This document shows positions 33,741-44,395 of a DNA stretch of 64,000 nucleotides, in pieces. Every line of letters starts with the position of its first letter. The stretch's first letter is position 1. The position numbers and the translations under genes were made by a program. The DNA is from Spongilla lacustris. Taxonomy: Eukaryota > Porifera > Demospongiae > Spongillida > Spongillidae. The stretch spans positions 8,305,694 through 8,369,693 of the forward strand of contig OX442429.1 in the NCBI GenBank assembly GCA_949361645.1. Reading direction: 5' to 3'. The notes beneath the pieces were generated by a model. It ran no database searches. It had not been told where the DNA came from and saw only the letters and a list, made by a program, of their open reading frames with translations.

Positions 33741-33982
33741 TGTATCCGGACCACGCCCGTGACGGATACTTTAAGAAGAGGTCAACCACAAGGGTCACGT
33801 GGCCTATTCGCATCGGATGTTTTGTGTTGGTGTGTCGTGACGTCATGTGCGGTCTTGATATTGTATGTTGTATATGTATTTGGATCAGACATTTTGGTCC
33901 TCGGGTGGCTGACGTTAAGTGTGGGCTGTCGCAGCCCTGCCGCGACACGTGTACGCGTGCCGGCTAGATCCAAGACATTACA
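33741..33982 (+). repeat. 5' LTR of non-coding LTR element
   Basis: 242 bp, TG...CA. It differs from the 3' LTR by scattered substitutions and small indels, so it is older than the BEL insertion. Confidence 0.85.
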
Positions 33983-33998
33983 TTGGCGACGAGGGTAA
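33983..33998 (+). other. Candidate primer-binding site
   Basis: TTGGCGACGAGGGTA begins at the LTR end; the TGG one base in could pair with a tRNA CCA end. Confidence 0.5.
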
Positions 33999-34029
33999 AT
34001 AGCAGGAGAGCTCACAGCCCCACTACAGG

Positions 34030-35080
34030 AGGTAAGAGAGATGAAGCCCTTTGGAGAGAGGAGTGTCGGACCCCCAGCTCTTCGAGGGAGGACAAGTGTC
34101 TCACCAGGCACCACCTTAGGGAGAGGCCTACTGCCGTTGTGGAGAAACGAGGGGAGTTCGGCTGCCACATGCACAAGGGAAGGAGAAGAGTCTCTACCGC
34201 ACCGGGGAGAGAGGAGTCTCTACCACACCGTGAAGTGAGGAGACTCTACCGCACCGGGGAGAGAGGAGTCTCTACCACACCTACCACACCGTGAGGTGAG
34301 GAGACTTAATCGCGCCAGGGGGAGAGAGGAGTCTCTACCGCACCGTGAAGAGAGGAGTGTCTACTGCACCATGAAGAGAGGAGGCTCTACCGCACCGTGA
34401 AGAGAGGAGACTCTATCGCGCCAGGGGGAGAGAGGAGACTCTACCGCGCCTGGGGGAGAGAGGAGACTCTGCCGCGCCTGGGGGAGAGAGGAGTCTCTAC
34501 TGCACCGTGAAGAGAGGAGGCTCTATCGCGCCAGGGGGAGAGAGAGTTTCTGCCGCCAGGAGAACTAGGAGAAGAGTCTCTGCACAGCAATTTAGAAGGA
34601 CTCCTACCGCCGGGGATGAATGGGTCTGAGGGAGTGGAGTCCACTGTTAGCCACGGTGATCTGTAATCTCTACCGCCCGAAAGAGAGAAAGGGTCTCTAC
34701 TACCGGGGAGGAGAGAGTTCTACTACAAGGGGAGGAGTAGAAGTTCCTGGAAAGAGTCTCTACCGGGGTGAGTCATAGCCACAAGGGGAGGAGAAAGAGT
34801 CTCTGATACCGGGAGAGAAAGAATTTCTGCTGAGGAAGAGAAAGAGTCTCTGCTACCAGAGAGAGCTAGAGAAAGAGTCTCTGCTACCGGAGAGAGAAGA
34901 GAGAGTGAGCCTGTACTGAGAATCTCTACTGAGTAAGGAGTCTCTACTGAGAGAGAGAGGGAGGTCTCCACAAAGAGAGAGTCTCTACTGAAAAAGAGGA
35001 GTCTACTGAGAGAGGAGTGTCTACCTATGGGGAGAGAGAAGTCTCTACTGAGAGAGGAATCTCTATGCACCAAGGACAGG
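34030..35080 (+). repeat. Degenerate purine-rich repeats in LTR-element interior
   Basis: Units such as gagaggagtctctaccgcac and gaagagaggaggctc recur with varying length (about 25-35 bp). No convincing gene. Confidence 0.8.
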
Positions 35081-35085
35081 AGAGA

Positions 35086-35466
35086 ATCCTGCTGCCACCG
35101 GGGAGAGGAGAAAGTCCTGCTGCCATGGGGAGAGGAGAAAGTCCTGCTGCCATGGGGAGAGGAAAAAGTCCTGCTGCCACCGGGGAGACGAGAAAGTCCT
35201 GCTGCCAGGGGGAGAGGAGAAAGTCATGCTGCCATGGGGAGAGGAGAAAGTCCTGCTGCCATGGGGAGAGGAGAAAGTCCTGCTGCCATGGGGAGAGGAG
35301 AAAGTCCTGCTGCCATGGGAGAGGAGAATGCTGCCATGGGGAGAGGAGAAAGTCCTGCTGCCATGGGGAGAGGAGAAAGTCCTGCTGCCTTGGGGAGAGG
35401 AGAAAGTCCTGCTGCCATGGGGAGAGGAGAAAGTCCTGCTGCCATGGGGAGAGGAGAACGTCCTTA
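35086..35466 (+). repeat. 27-bp minisatellite, about 14 copies
   Basis: Unit gaggagaaagtcctgctgcc plus atgggga; several copies are perfect and a few are shortened (35309-35338). Because 27 is divisible by three, frames stay open on both strands, giving repetitive 9-residue peptides with no sign of real coding. Confidence 0.92.
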
Positions 35467-35512
35467 GCCACGAGGTGAGAGAGGATTGAAAATTAAGTGG
35501 GGAGGAATGTGA

Positions 35513-36382
35513 TGTATCCGGACCACGCCCGTGATGGATACTTTAACTCTTTGACCGCCAAGTGCATATATATATACTAAAAATTAATTCGCGTTAACCG
35601 CCAAGTGCATATACATACATGCACACATATAGAAAACCAGTCTGTGTCGCACGGTTACATGCTCCATGTACCAATAAGCCCTAGTGGCATAGAGCTATGA
35701 CCGGAGCGTTGGTTTTTAATTGAAAGGAAAGCGGGAACGAACAGCTGCAGGTGTACATGTAATGGCGTCTCTATCGTCACCAGCAGCTTCGAATTAGCAC
35801 CCGCTATTTCTACTAAAATATAGGTGAGCGAAGCTTTTTAAAACGTCAGGATGTTAGATGTAACAAGGGATAGAACTATGGTGTTTTTATCGACTGCTTT
35901 GAAGTATGTGCAATATACGGCTTCGAATTCCTGCCCGCTTCGCTCGACCTAAATCGGGTCTTGTTAGCTGCCGATTGTTTTCAAGCTAGTACACCATATA
36001 TCATAACAAACATCATAAAACACTCTTCTATCATAGATAGTATCTTTTTAAGGAGGCTAACCGCGAGATTCTTTGAGAACAGCGACTACTAAGCAGCGGC
36101 CGTATGGGTAGCCATAATTGAAAACATTACTGGCAAATAATCAATTAACTACGTTATCCGTGTTGACTGTCAAAGAGTTAAGAAGAGGTCAACCACAAGG
36201 GTCACACGTGGCGTATTCCCATCGGATGTTTTGTGTTGGTGTGTCGTGACGTCATGTGCGGTATATGTTGTGTATGTATTAGGATCAGACATTTTGTACC
36301 TTGGGTGGCTGACCTTCCGTGTGGGCTGTCGCGGCCCTGCCGCGACACGTGTATGCGTGCCGGCTAGATCCAAGACATTACA
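35513..36382 (+). repeat. 3' LTR of non-coding LTR element, split by a MITE
   Basis: The LTR matches 33741-33982 up to gatactTTAA, then resumes after 631 bp at TTAAgaagaggtc. Confidence 0.85.
35547..36177. mobile_element. 631-bp piggyBac-type MITE nested in the 3' LTR
   Basis: TTAA is duplicated at 35543-35546 and 36178-36181, where the other LTR has one TTAA. Ends are CTCTTTGACCG and, inverted, CTCTTTGACAG. Subterminal ccgccaagtgcatata repeats twice near the left end (35555 and 35599). No coding capacity. It is nearly the same length as the 13.9-kb MITE but has different ends. Confidence 0.88.
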
Positions 36383-37272
36383 CCTGTCCTGTGTTGAGTG
36401 AAGATAGGGGTACTGATGTACTACCCCGCTTGTGATTCCTCTCGGGGTCTCATTGAACCCGACATGGGTTTGGTTGGTTTGTTGTGGGGTAGAATTACAT
36501 GTACTGAGCTAAATAACTTAACCAAAGTGCAATATCATATTCAGGCTTTACCTGTCCTGTGTCGAGTGAAGATAGGGGTACTGATATAAAACCCCGCATG
36601 TGATTCCCCTCGGGGTTTCATTGAAGCCGACATGGGTTTGGTTGGTTTGTTATGGTGTAGAACTACATGTACATGTACTTAACCAAAGAACTGAACCAAA
36701 AACCAATGCCATATTTCTGTCTTGTGTCGAGTGAAGATAGGGGTTGTGATGTAGTATCTAGCATGTGATTCACCTCGGGGTTTCATTGAAGCCGACATGG
36801 GCTTAGTTGGTTTGTTATGGGGTAGAACTACATGTGTACCTGACCGTATAACTTAACCAAAGTGCATTGCCATATTCCAGGCTTTCCCTCTCCTATGTCG
36901 AGTGAAGATAGGGGTACATGGGCTTGGTTGGTTTGTTATGGTGTAGAACGACATGTACTTAACCAAATAACTTAATGCCATATTCCTGTTTTGGGTCGAG
37001 TGAAGATAGGGGTAGTGATATACATCCAGCATGTGATTCCCCTCGGGGTTTCATTGAAGCCAACATGGGCTTGGTTGGTATGTTATGGGGTAGAACTAAC
37101 CAAATAACTGAAACCAAAGTGCAATACCATAGTCAGGCTTTACCTGTCCTGTGTCGAGTGAAGATAGGGGTACTGATGTACTACCCCGCATGTGATTCCG
37201 GTTGGTTTGTTATGATGTAGAACTACATGTACATGTACTTAACCAAATAACCAAAAAACAACGCAATATTTC
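36383..37272 (+). repeat. Second satellite, final part
   Basis: About six units, some shortened, ending where a fragment of the 959-bp satellite begins (gatcgtactccacag). Confidence 0.88.
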
Positions 37273-37526
37273 TGATCGTACTCCACAGATATTTGTCCGC
37301 AATGTCCATCTGCCTCAATGAGCCAGGAGACTGACACACACTTTTATCTGTGTTCTCCATGCGAATGGTTGGCAAAGCTGTCCTAAGTATAAAGCATTTT
37401 CAGGTGTCCCATTTTTGACAATAAATGCTGCGCTACAATTTGTATGGTACCGTACACATTTGTTGTCCTTAATCACTGTATCTATGCATTGCGATGTTGC
37501 AGATACATGACACCTGTTTCTATTTA
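37273..37526 (+). repeat. 959-bp satellite fragment, left of LINE insertion
   Basis: Matches the unit from gatcgtactccacagacatt to acctgtttctattta, with more divergence than in the main array. Confidence 0.88.
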
Positions 37527-37745
37527 CAGTGCATAAAGCTTGGTGCACGAGTTTCGATGTAGAACAGCTGCAAATTTAAACATTGTGTTGCTAGGCAATA
37601 AGGCTTGTAATACAAACGTACGGGCCGGTTGTAAGTATACTAGTAGTAAAAAAGTGAATGAAACAAGATATAAAAAAACATTCTCTCTGAGAAAGTTAGT
37701 GGTATATAGGATTTTAATGAAATGGTGGTGTTAAAAGGAAGGAAA

Positions 37746-37830
37746 GTTACAATAATCATTCCTATATTTAGCACCATAAACTTTATGCATGCCGTTCTAC
37801 TAAATGCTAAATATAGAAATGATTATTGTA
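37746..37830. repeat. Short inverted repeat at start of LINE fragment
   Basis: Arms of about 26 bp (acaataatcattcctatatt and its near-perfect inverse) enclose a ~28-base loop just before the LINE coding part. Confidence 0.7.
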
Positions 37831-37836
37831 GACGCG

Positions 37837-38661
37837 AAAAGCACTTGACGAGGTTTCCAAACAGAAACTAGATGCCATTCTTGCAACTCTTTCACCAGGC
37901 AGACAACGTGCAATCATGAGGGTGGTTGAGGGCAAAACGTCCAGCTGGTTGACAACTCTGCCACTCCAAAGTTGCCACTTTGATTTGGCTCCTGTACAGT
38001 TCAGAGATGGCCTATTTGCGACATCCATCTAATCTGCCAGCCAAATGTGATGGTTGTGGAGCTGATTTCACCCTCCAACATGCCCTAGACTGTAAGAAGG
38101 GGGGGACTTGTTATACTACGCCACGATGAGATCCGTGACTGCCTTGGTGACCTTGCCAGTCAGGTGTGGCCCCAAGTTATAAAGGAGCCTATTGTCAATG
38201 AGGCTACTGCCACCTCAAGTGATCCAGGACTAAGGCTTGACCTGGGAATCAGAGGTGTTTGGCAACCACAGGTGGAGGCGTTGTTTGATGTCCGTGTCAT
38301 AGACACTGACGCCCCATCACACTGCCATCGAGCACCTAATGCCATTCTTGAGTCAAGCTCATTGGAGAAGAAGAGAATGTACAAAAAGGCAGTTGAAGAC
38401 AGAAGAGGCACCTTCACCCCATTTGTCCTTTCCGTGGACGGACTACTACACAAAGAGGCTAGTCACTTCCTAAAGCACATGGCCACTGCTCTGTCTTCCA
38501 AGTGGGACAAAACCTTTTCCATTACCAGCAGCTATGTCAGATCACGGCTTGCTTTTGCAGGGGTTCGAGCAGTGAGCCTCTGTCTTAGAGGATCCCGCAC
38601 CAAATGGAGAAGTGGGCTGGGGTTTGAAGATGGTGCTCCTCTGGCCTCATTCATGGATTAA
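37837..38661 (+). pseudogene. LINE ORF2 C-terminal region with zinc motif
   Basis: The frame from 37837 (KALDEVSKQKLDAIL) shifts near 38005-38015 to one coding [20 protein letters not shown]. This contains a CxxC...HxxxC cluster ([14 protein letters not shown]) typical of the C terminus of many LINE polymerases. A second break occurs at a run of seven G at 38099-38105; the final frame continues with [12 protein letters not shown] to a stop at 38659-38661. The 5' part of the element (endonuclease, RT) is absent. Strongly truncated and dead. Confidence 0.8.
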
Positions 38662-38856
38662 ATTTATTGTCTTATTATTTCTCTTTTTAATTACTTATCA
38701 TCTAATTGTATGTATTTCATGTTTTTAATTAATTTAATTGGCTGTTTTTAATTATTAGAACTCGTCATTGTATCTTCCCTTCCTTTTTACACCACCATTG
38801 CCTTAAAATCCTATATACCACTAACTTTCTCAGTAAGAATGTTTTTTTATATCTTG

Positions 38857-39134
38857 TCTCTTTTAAATTCTATCTTCCGGGCCCAACTGAGTGTCATTGT
38901 TGTTGGGAATCTGGCATGAGGGCTCACAGGCTCCGTTGATTTGGGGAAGTGGGGTAAGCCTTGCCACCTCCAGTTAGCATGGGATCTGTTGCATCATTGG
39001 TAGGCATTGCCACCCTTGACCGAGACTTCCCCTGTGTGTGTGTTTGGGGCTCCTGCTTTTGACCTCCAGGATGCCAACCTGTGTCTTAACCTGGGTCATG
39101 TCCTTAACGCCTAAGATGAGGCGATTGCTGTAAC
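38857..39134 (+). repeat. 959-bp satellite fragment, right of LINE insertion
   Basis: Matches the unit from tctcttttaaa to gcgattgctgtaa, where satellite homology ends. Confidence 0.88.
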
Positions 39135-39845
39135 CCTAACCAATAGTGTTTGCTCTCTTCACTATGTCTATTTTTGTCCGGCCCAACTCTGTGTGTGTGT
39201 GTGGGTGTGTGTGTATGTGTACAGAAAGCTCTGATGGCAACCTGAGCATCAACAAACATCTTATTCATTGTGGTGTACGTGTACTATGTATACATACTGG
39301 CTTTCGAACATTCAGCAGCAAAATCCCACAGTACGCGCAATCGCGCGCAAAAATTAAGTCAATAAAGGATAATAGAAAACGCTATGATGAAGCGGAACCT
39401 TTTCAGTGAATATTATAAATTGGTGCCATCTAGCAGTCGCTTACGCACAATTTGGCCTCAGACGTAGTTGCCAATAGCTTTGCTATGCTAAATAATCGTA
39501 ATAAAGTGGCCATAATGGCGGCGATGAAAGAGCTTTAGTTGAATTATTTTCCCATCAGAGATGAATTTTCGATACGTCTTTCAGAAAATGTATTCTAGTT
39601 GTACTGATCATCATACTGGTGTAATCACAAATCATAAATACCTTGGCATCACCGCGGTAAAGTTTTAATGGAGTTTCATAATCCTTAGCAGTATCACGTG
39701 AGGTAATTGCGTCATAGTATATATCAAAGTGTAGGTCTCAATCAGGGCTATCCAAAGATATAAAAGCCATAATTATTCGTCATCAAATAAAAAAGTTTCA
39801 CTAAATAATGTCAATGTACAGGATACCCAGGCCTTAACTGGTAGA
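39135..39845. other. Non-coding interval
   Basis: An 87-codon frame at 39146-39409 spans a short GT run and has no recognisable motif; nothing else is seen. Confidence 0.35.
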
Positions 39846-40890
39846 GACTTTAGTTTGATTTCTGTCGGTCTTAGAGATGAAGTAGTGATTCGATTTTGAT
39901 CTCTGAGGGTCTTTTAGATGAATTAGTGACTCTAGTTAGTTTGATTTGTGTGGGTCTCTATGATATTTTCATTTCAGTTGGTCTGGTAGATCAATTAGTG
40001 ACTAGTATTATTTTATTTGGGTCTTATAGATGAAGCAGTGTCTCTAGTTTGATTTCTGTGGATGTTTTAAGCCAGGTAGTGACTCTAGTTTGATATCTGT
40101 GGTCTTGTAGATCAAGTAGTGACTCTAGTTTGAATTCTGCGGGTCTTTTAGATCTAGTTTGATTTCTGTGGGTCTGTCAATCAAGTTGGTGACCTTAGTT
40201 TGATTTCTGTGGGTCTTTTAGATCAAGTACTGATAATTTCTGTGGGGTTTAAGATCAATCAGTAACTCCAGTTAGATTTTTGTTGGTCATCCAGATAACA
40301 GTGACTCTAATTTGATTTTTCAGCGACTTTTATATCAGATTGCGACTAGTTTGAGTTTTGGGGCTTATAGATCAGGTAGGTACTAGAATTTGATTTCTTT
40401 GGGTTATTTAGATCAAGTAGTGACTAGTTTGATTTCTGTGTATCTTTTGGATCAAGTAGTGAGTGGGTCTTTAAGATCATGTACTAACTGTATACATTTC
40501 TGTTGGTGTGTTGATCAAGTCGTGACTCTAGTTTGATTTCTGTGGGTCTTTTAGATCAATTTGTGCTTCTAGTTTGATTTCTGTGGGTCTTTTAGATCAA
40601 GCAGTGACTAGTTTGATTTCTGTGTGTCTTTTGGATCACTAGTGACTAGTTTGATTTCTGTGGGCTTTAAGATTATACTGACTATTCAGATGTGTAGGTC
40701 TGTTAGATCAAGTCGTTGCTCTAGTTTGATTTCTGTGGGTCTTATAGATCAGGTAATGATTATTGTGATTTCTGTGGGTCTTTTAGAACACGTAATGACT
40801 CTAGCTTGATTTCTGTGGGTCTTTTCAATCAGGTAATAACTCTAGTTGGATCTCTGTGGGACTTTTAGATCAAATAGTGACTTTTGACTA
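39846..40890 (+). repeat. ~40-bp minisatellite, about 25 degenerate copies
   Basis: The core gatttctgtgggtcttttag is followed by atcaagtagtgactctagtt; unit length varies from about 30 to 45 bp through internal losses. Nothing indicates coding. Confidence 0.9.
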
Positions 40891-40932
40891 AGATTGGTAC
40901 ACCCGTGAAGAAAGTCAGCTTTTGCTCACCAT

Positions 40933-41217
40933 TTGTACTATTTTACATCGTGTCATGCACATTCATACACTAAAATAGTTCTTCTTAGAACTCGTTTGCC
41001 AGAATGCCCTCTTTATCATCAATGGAGGCAACTTTCTGGCGAACGTTACTTTTACAAAAGAAGCACCAGTGCTAAGCATGCTTTAACCGATTATACGGGG
41101 AACGTGGTAGATGCAAATTTACATCCAGCTGTGTGTCATACACACTATAAACAAATGGAACACCTGATTTGTAATCAGCAGAGACTTTTCATTGATGCAG
41201 AAAAAATGGTTAAGTGA
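40933..41217 (+). other. Unrecognised 94-codon ORF, possible exon
   Basis: From RTRLPECPLYHQWRQLSGE to the stop the composition is protein-like, with a possible metal-binding cluster (HPAVCHTHYKQMEHLIC). No family is recognised. At 41081-41097 it contains a 17-base match to the end of the 24.3-33.2 kb TTAA element, so part of it may be transposon-derived. It could be an exon or a chance frame. Confidence 0.3.
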
Positions 41218-41220
41218 TAA

Positions 41221-42849
41221 TTCTAGTTAGCCTACGTTGAATGTAAACACGGCACGGTGTGACTATATAAATGAGATAGACCTTGTGCGACCAAGCCATT
41301 GCTAAAAGAGTAAGAACGTTATAGTACTGACAAATGCCAACAGTCTGAACTAATACATATACGAGTGAACATAAGCATAACAACCAAAAGCCTCGACTGG
41401 GAAAGCATTTTTAAGCACGCACGGCTATCTAAATCAACGGTGTCTTATGCAAACGTGTTGTAAACAAAGTAATTCAGCCAAGGGTTAGCCGTTGGACTCC
41501 AGAGTTGTTTGAATGCAACTTGTACATTCAAAAGTCCCACAATTCGATAGTTGTGTCAGCACATGCACGGGATAGCTAAAACTATTAAATGTGTACAATT
41601 AGATAACTTTGAGGGAGTTCAAGTGTTCTTAGCTGTGGCTGCTGTGGTAAGATGTTTACATAACACCACTTCTAACGTATGTAAACAAAACAATTTTAAT
41701 GAGACAAAAATGGCGCCCTCATATAAAACCTTGCGTGGTTTTAAGACAATACACAGACATATTCTTGAAAAACACTGACACTGATAGTCCTTTCACTTAT
41801 GTTAAAAAAAATTGATGGACGGCACCTCAATATTGCAAAACGTGCTTTGAAGTTATTATAAATTTAACCCTTACCCACCCCAAATAATCACTATAGATCA
41901 GTTCTACTGATTATTGCCTTCAATTTGATGCCAAATAACTGCTGTCAATTGTATTGCAGCCAAGATATGAGTGTGCCAAATTGCAACTTTAAATTATTCA
42001 GTGGCGTGTATTTCGTAAACCATTAATGTTATTAACTCAATAAATGATACAAGTCACTTTCATTTCAAGACCAACATATATGAGAATGAGTCACAACTCT
42101 TCCTGACAATAGATTAAATGACCCGGCAGAGAATGATCACACTGTTTTAGCTTGTTGAATACCCCTGCCAAGCATCCATTATTACGCATAGCCGAGATTC
42201 TTGTCATATCCGATATCCAGTGGTAGATGCCCTCTCACAACATTAAGTGCATCTGCATCCTATGTGTAGTAGTTGCCACTTGGACAAGCAGGAGCAAATT
42301 GATATGATCTTACAAATGAATCTCACACCTGCTTGAGTCTGTAGCCATCCTGCAATGCGATGCAGCTGCGTACATGGAGACAATAAAGTTGGACAATGCA
42401 GATCAGGATTTTTTTGTTTGAGCATTGCTTATGTTTGAGTGTTGTAAATACATTTTATTGATCGATTGCATCATTTTACAATCACACTAACATCATGATA
42501 CATGCACGTTATTATTTTTAAAAAGTGAAAGCATATGCACGATGGTAAACTAGCTGTTTCATATAAACAAGCGAATCATTCTATGGCTTAACATTGGGTT
42601 AACAAATGCCTGCCAGTGGTTGAGCATCCCCTGCTGGTTTTGCTTGCCTTCTGAAATTGTTCCAAACCTTATGGTGTTGGCAACTGCAAAGAACTTTAGT
42701 ACGTCACTCATCCCGAGTGGAACATGTGTCACCAATTTTCAAGAGAGTGGACACGTGCCTTATATGTAGTGTCGTACCCAGACCCTAGTACGTCACAGCT
42801 GCGGATGGATTACATCACCGCTACGCTAGAACTCTAACCGGGGTACCGG
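41221..42849. other. Non-coding interval
   Basis: Only short frames without motifs (for example 41551-41778). A fragment of the gtacccagaccct dispersed repeat is at 42774-42788. Confidence 0.35.
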
Positions 42850-43088
42850 AAAACGTTTGCTATGCCTAGCTGCCCTTCGTGTTCGCGATCAACCATCTTC
42901 GAAAGTAAACAACTCGATCTTCTTAGTCTATTTTAGTTTGCGTTTTGACATTGGTATCTCTAATGATGGACCAAGGGAAAACGTTGTGCTATGCCTAGCT
43001 GCCTTTCGTTTTCGCGATCAACCATCTTCTAAAGAGAACACTTCGGTCTTCTATTGTAGTTTGCGTTTCGCCATTGGTATCTCTAAGC
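42850..43088 (+). repeat. 128-bp direct tandem duplication
   Basis: aaaacgtt, tatgcctagctgcc, ttcgcgatcaaccatcttc and cattggtatctctaa repeat in order at 42850 and 42978, offset 128 bp. A frame spans both copies with a duplicated peptide (RDQPSSK), but no function is apparent. Confidence 0.85.
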
Positions 43089-43223
43089 CCTTAAGCATTG
43101 CTAAGACGCCATAACCATTAAAACATTAACATATGATTACTGTTGTGGTCTAGTTGCCTATCTCTTGTACAAACAATTAACATTCCATCTGTCACCGACT
43201 TTTTGCAGTAACATTTCCAGACC

Positions 43224-43356
43224 CTTCCCCTCCCTCCCTCCCTCCCCCTCCCTCCCTCCCCCTCCCTCGCTCTCTCCCCCTCCCTCCCTCCCTCCCTCCC
43301 TCCTCCCTTCCCCTCCCTTCCCCTCCCTCCACCTCCCTCCCTCCCTCCCCCTCTTC
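43224..43356. repeat. Polypyrimidine tract (CCCTCC)n
   Basis: Almost pure C/T over about 130 bases; a candidate triplex-forming tract. Confidence 0.9.
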
Positions 43357-43369
43357 CACAATAGAAACC

Positions 43370-44395
43370 TCTAAATCTTAAAGACCATGTACAAGTAAAA
43401 TAAACACAACACAGACTTACACAAACGAAATAATCACATTGAGCAAGAAAATAAGGGAGCAAGGGAGGTAGGGATATGATGCTATCAACTTATATAATGT
43501 AATGATCTCAAAGGTCAAACTATGCGGCCACGCTCCATGCAGCACACCGCTGACACAACTCTGCACACCTCATCACATTTTCCATCCAGCCCAGTGGTGA
43601 ACCAACCTATGAACATGGTCCCCTATCATGTGAGCAGCGTCATTGTCATGGCTACAACATGTTTACAGATTGGCTCCACCCACTTGCACCTCTACCCCTG
43701 CCACTAATTATAAGCTGCACTCAGTACCATTCTTTGCCTCAGGAACAATTCATCCCATGCAGGCAATGTCTCTTCATGGCCAGCAATTGAGGACATGAAT
43801 AATAAGTTACTATAGGATGATGATATAAAAATTCTGATTTCACCAATATATTTATCTGATTTTTTTATGATTTATCATACTTTGCAAAATGGCTGATTTT
43901 TAATTAGAATTAATTAACTTTATTTACAACAACACGTTATTTTATGAACGCCGCATAGTAGGTAGCTTATAAAAAGACTAGTCCTGTATTTTTGGGTGCT
44001 AAAAATCTCGTTTTGTAGCTCAAAAACCTTAATACAACATACGCATGCGCAAAATTAATTGACTGCGTTACTCGTTCCCAGACTCCTATAGCTCACGCAA
44101 CGCAGGTTCAAAATTATGATCCCTCCCTCGAGCTAGATCGCTACTAAACATCTAGAACCTTCCGTAAGTTGTGAAGTGAATGTGTGTTGCTTGGCTTGCA
44201 AGGATGCAATTTGTCGTGTTGGTGTGGCTTACATTGCGCAAGTGCGGAGTATAAAAATGGTCTTGTAGGTGTTCTAGTTATGCTTAGCCCGACCTTCGAG
44301 TTTAGCGGAAACGTTCCAGGTACCACGTTCCGCCAAAATGCGAAGGTCGCGCAAGCCCAACTAGCTTTTGCAAGGTTTTAAGCAACTTAACCATA
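43370..44395. other. Non-coding interval
   Basis: No gene or paired repeat was seen. Confidence 0.35.

Larger units (their letters stand above)
33741..36382 (+). mobile_element. Non-coding LTR retrotransposon with repetitive interior
   Basis: LTRs at 33741-33982 (242 bp) and 35513-36382 (about 235 bp after removing a nested MITE) start TGTATCCGGACCACGCCCGT and end AAGACATTACA. A TGG-starting primer-binding candidate follows the first and a purine tract (aagtggggaggaatg) precedes the second. The 1.5-kb interior has no gag or pol, only purine-rich tandem repeats. The insert splits the second satellite; CCTGTCCTG occurs on both flanks (33731-33739, 36383-36391) with one extra G on the left, so the exact TSD is unsure. 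Confidence 0.85.
37527..38856 (+). mobile_element. LINE fragment inserted in the 959-bp satellite, with inverted 3'-UTR copy
   Basis: The satellite stops at ctattta and resumes at tctcttttaaa, with about 100 bp of the unit missing. The insert carries the C-terminal part of a non-LTR retrotransposon protein followed by a 3' UTR. Arms of about 94 bp at 37660-37753 and 38767-38859 are inverted copies of each other, so a piece of the 3' UTR is also present upside-down at the left. Confidence 0.75.

Noticed and set aside
35017..35489. Repetitive nine-residue peptide frames on both strands
   Set aside because: A 27-bp repeat keeps all frames open; no start context, homology or composition supports translation.
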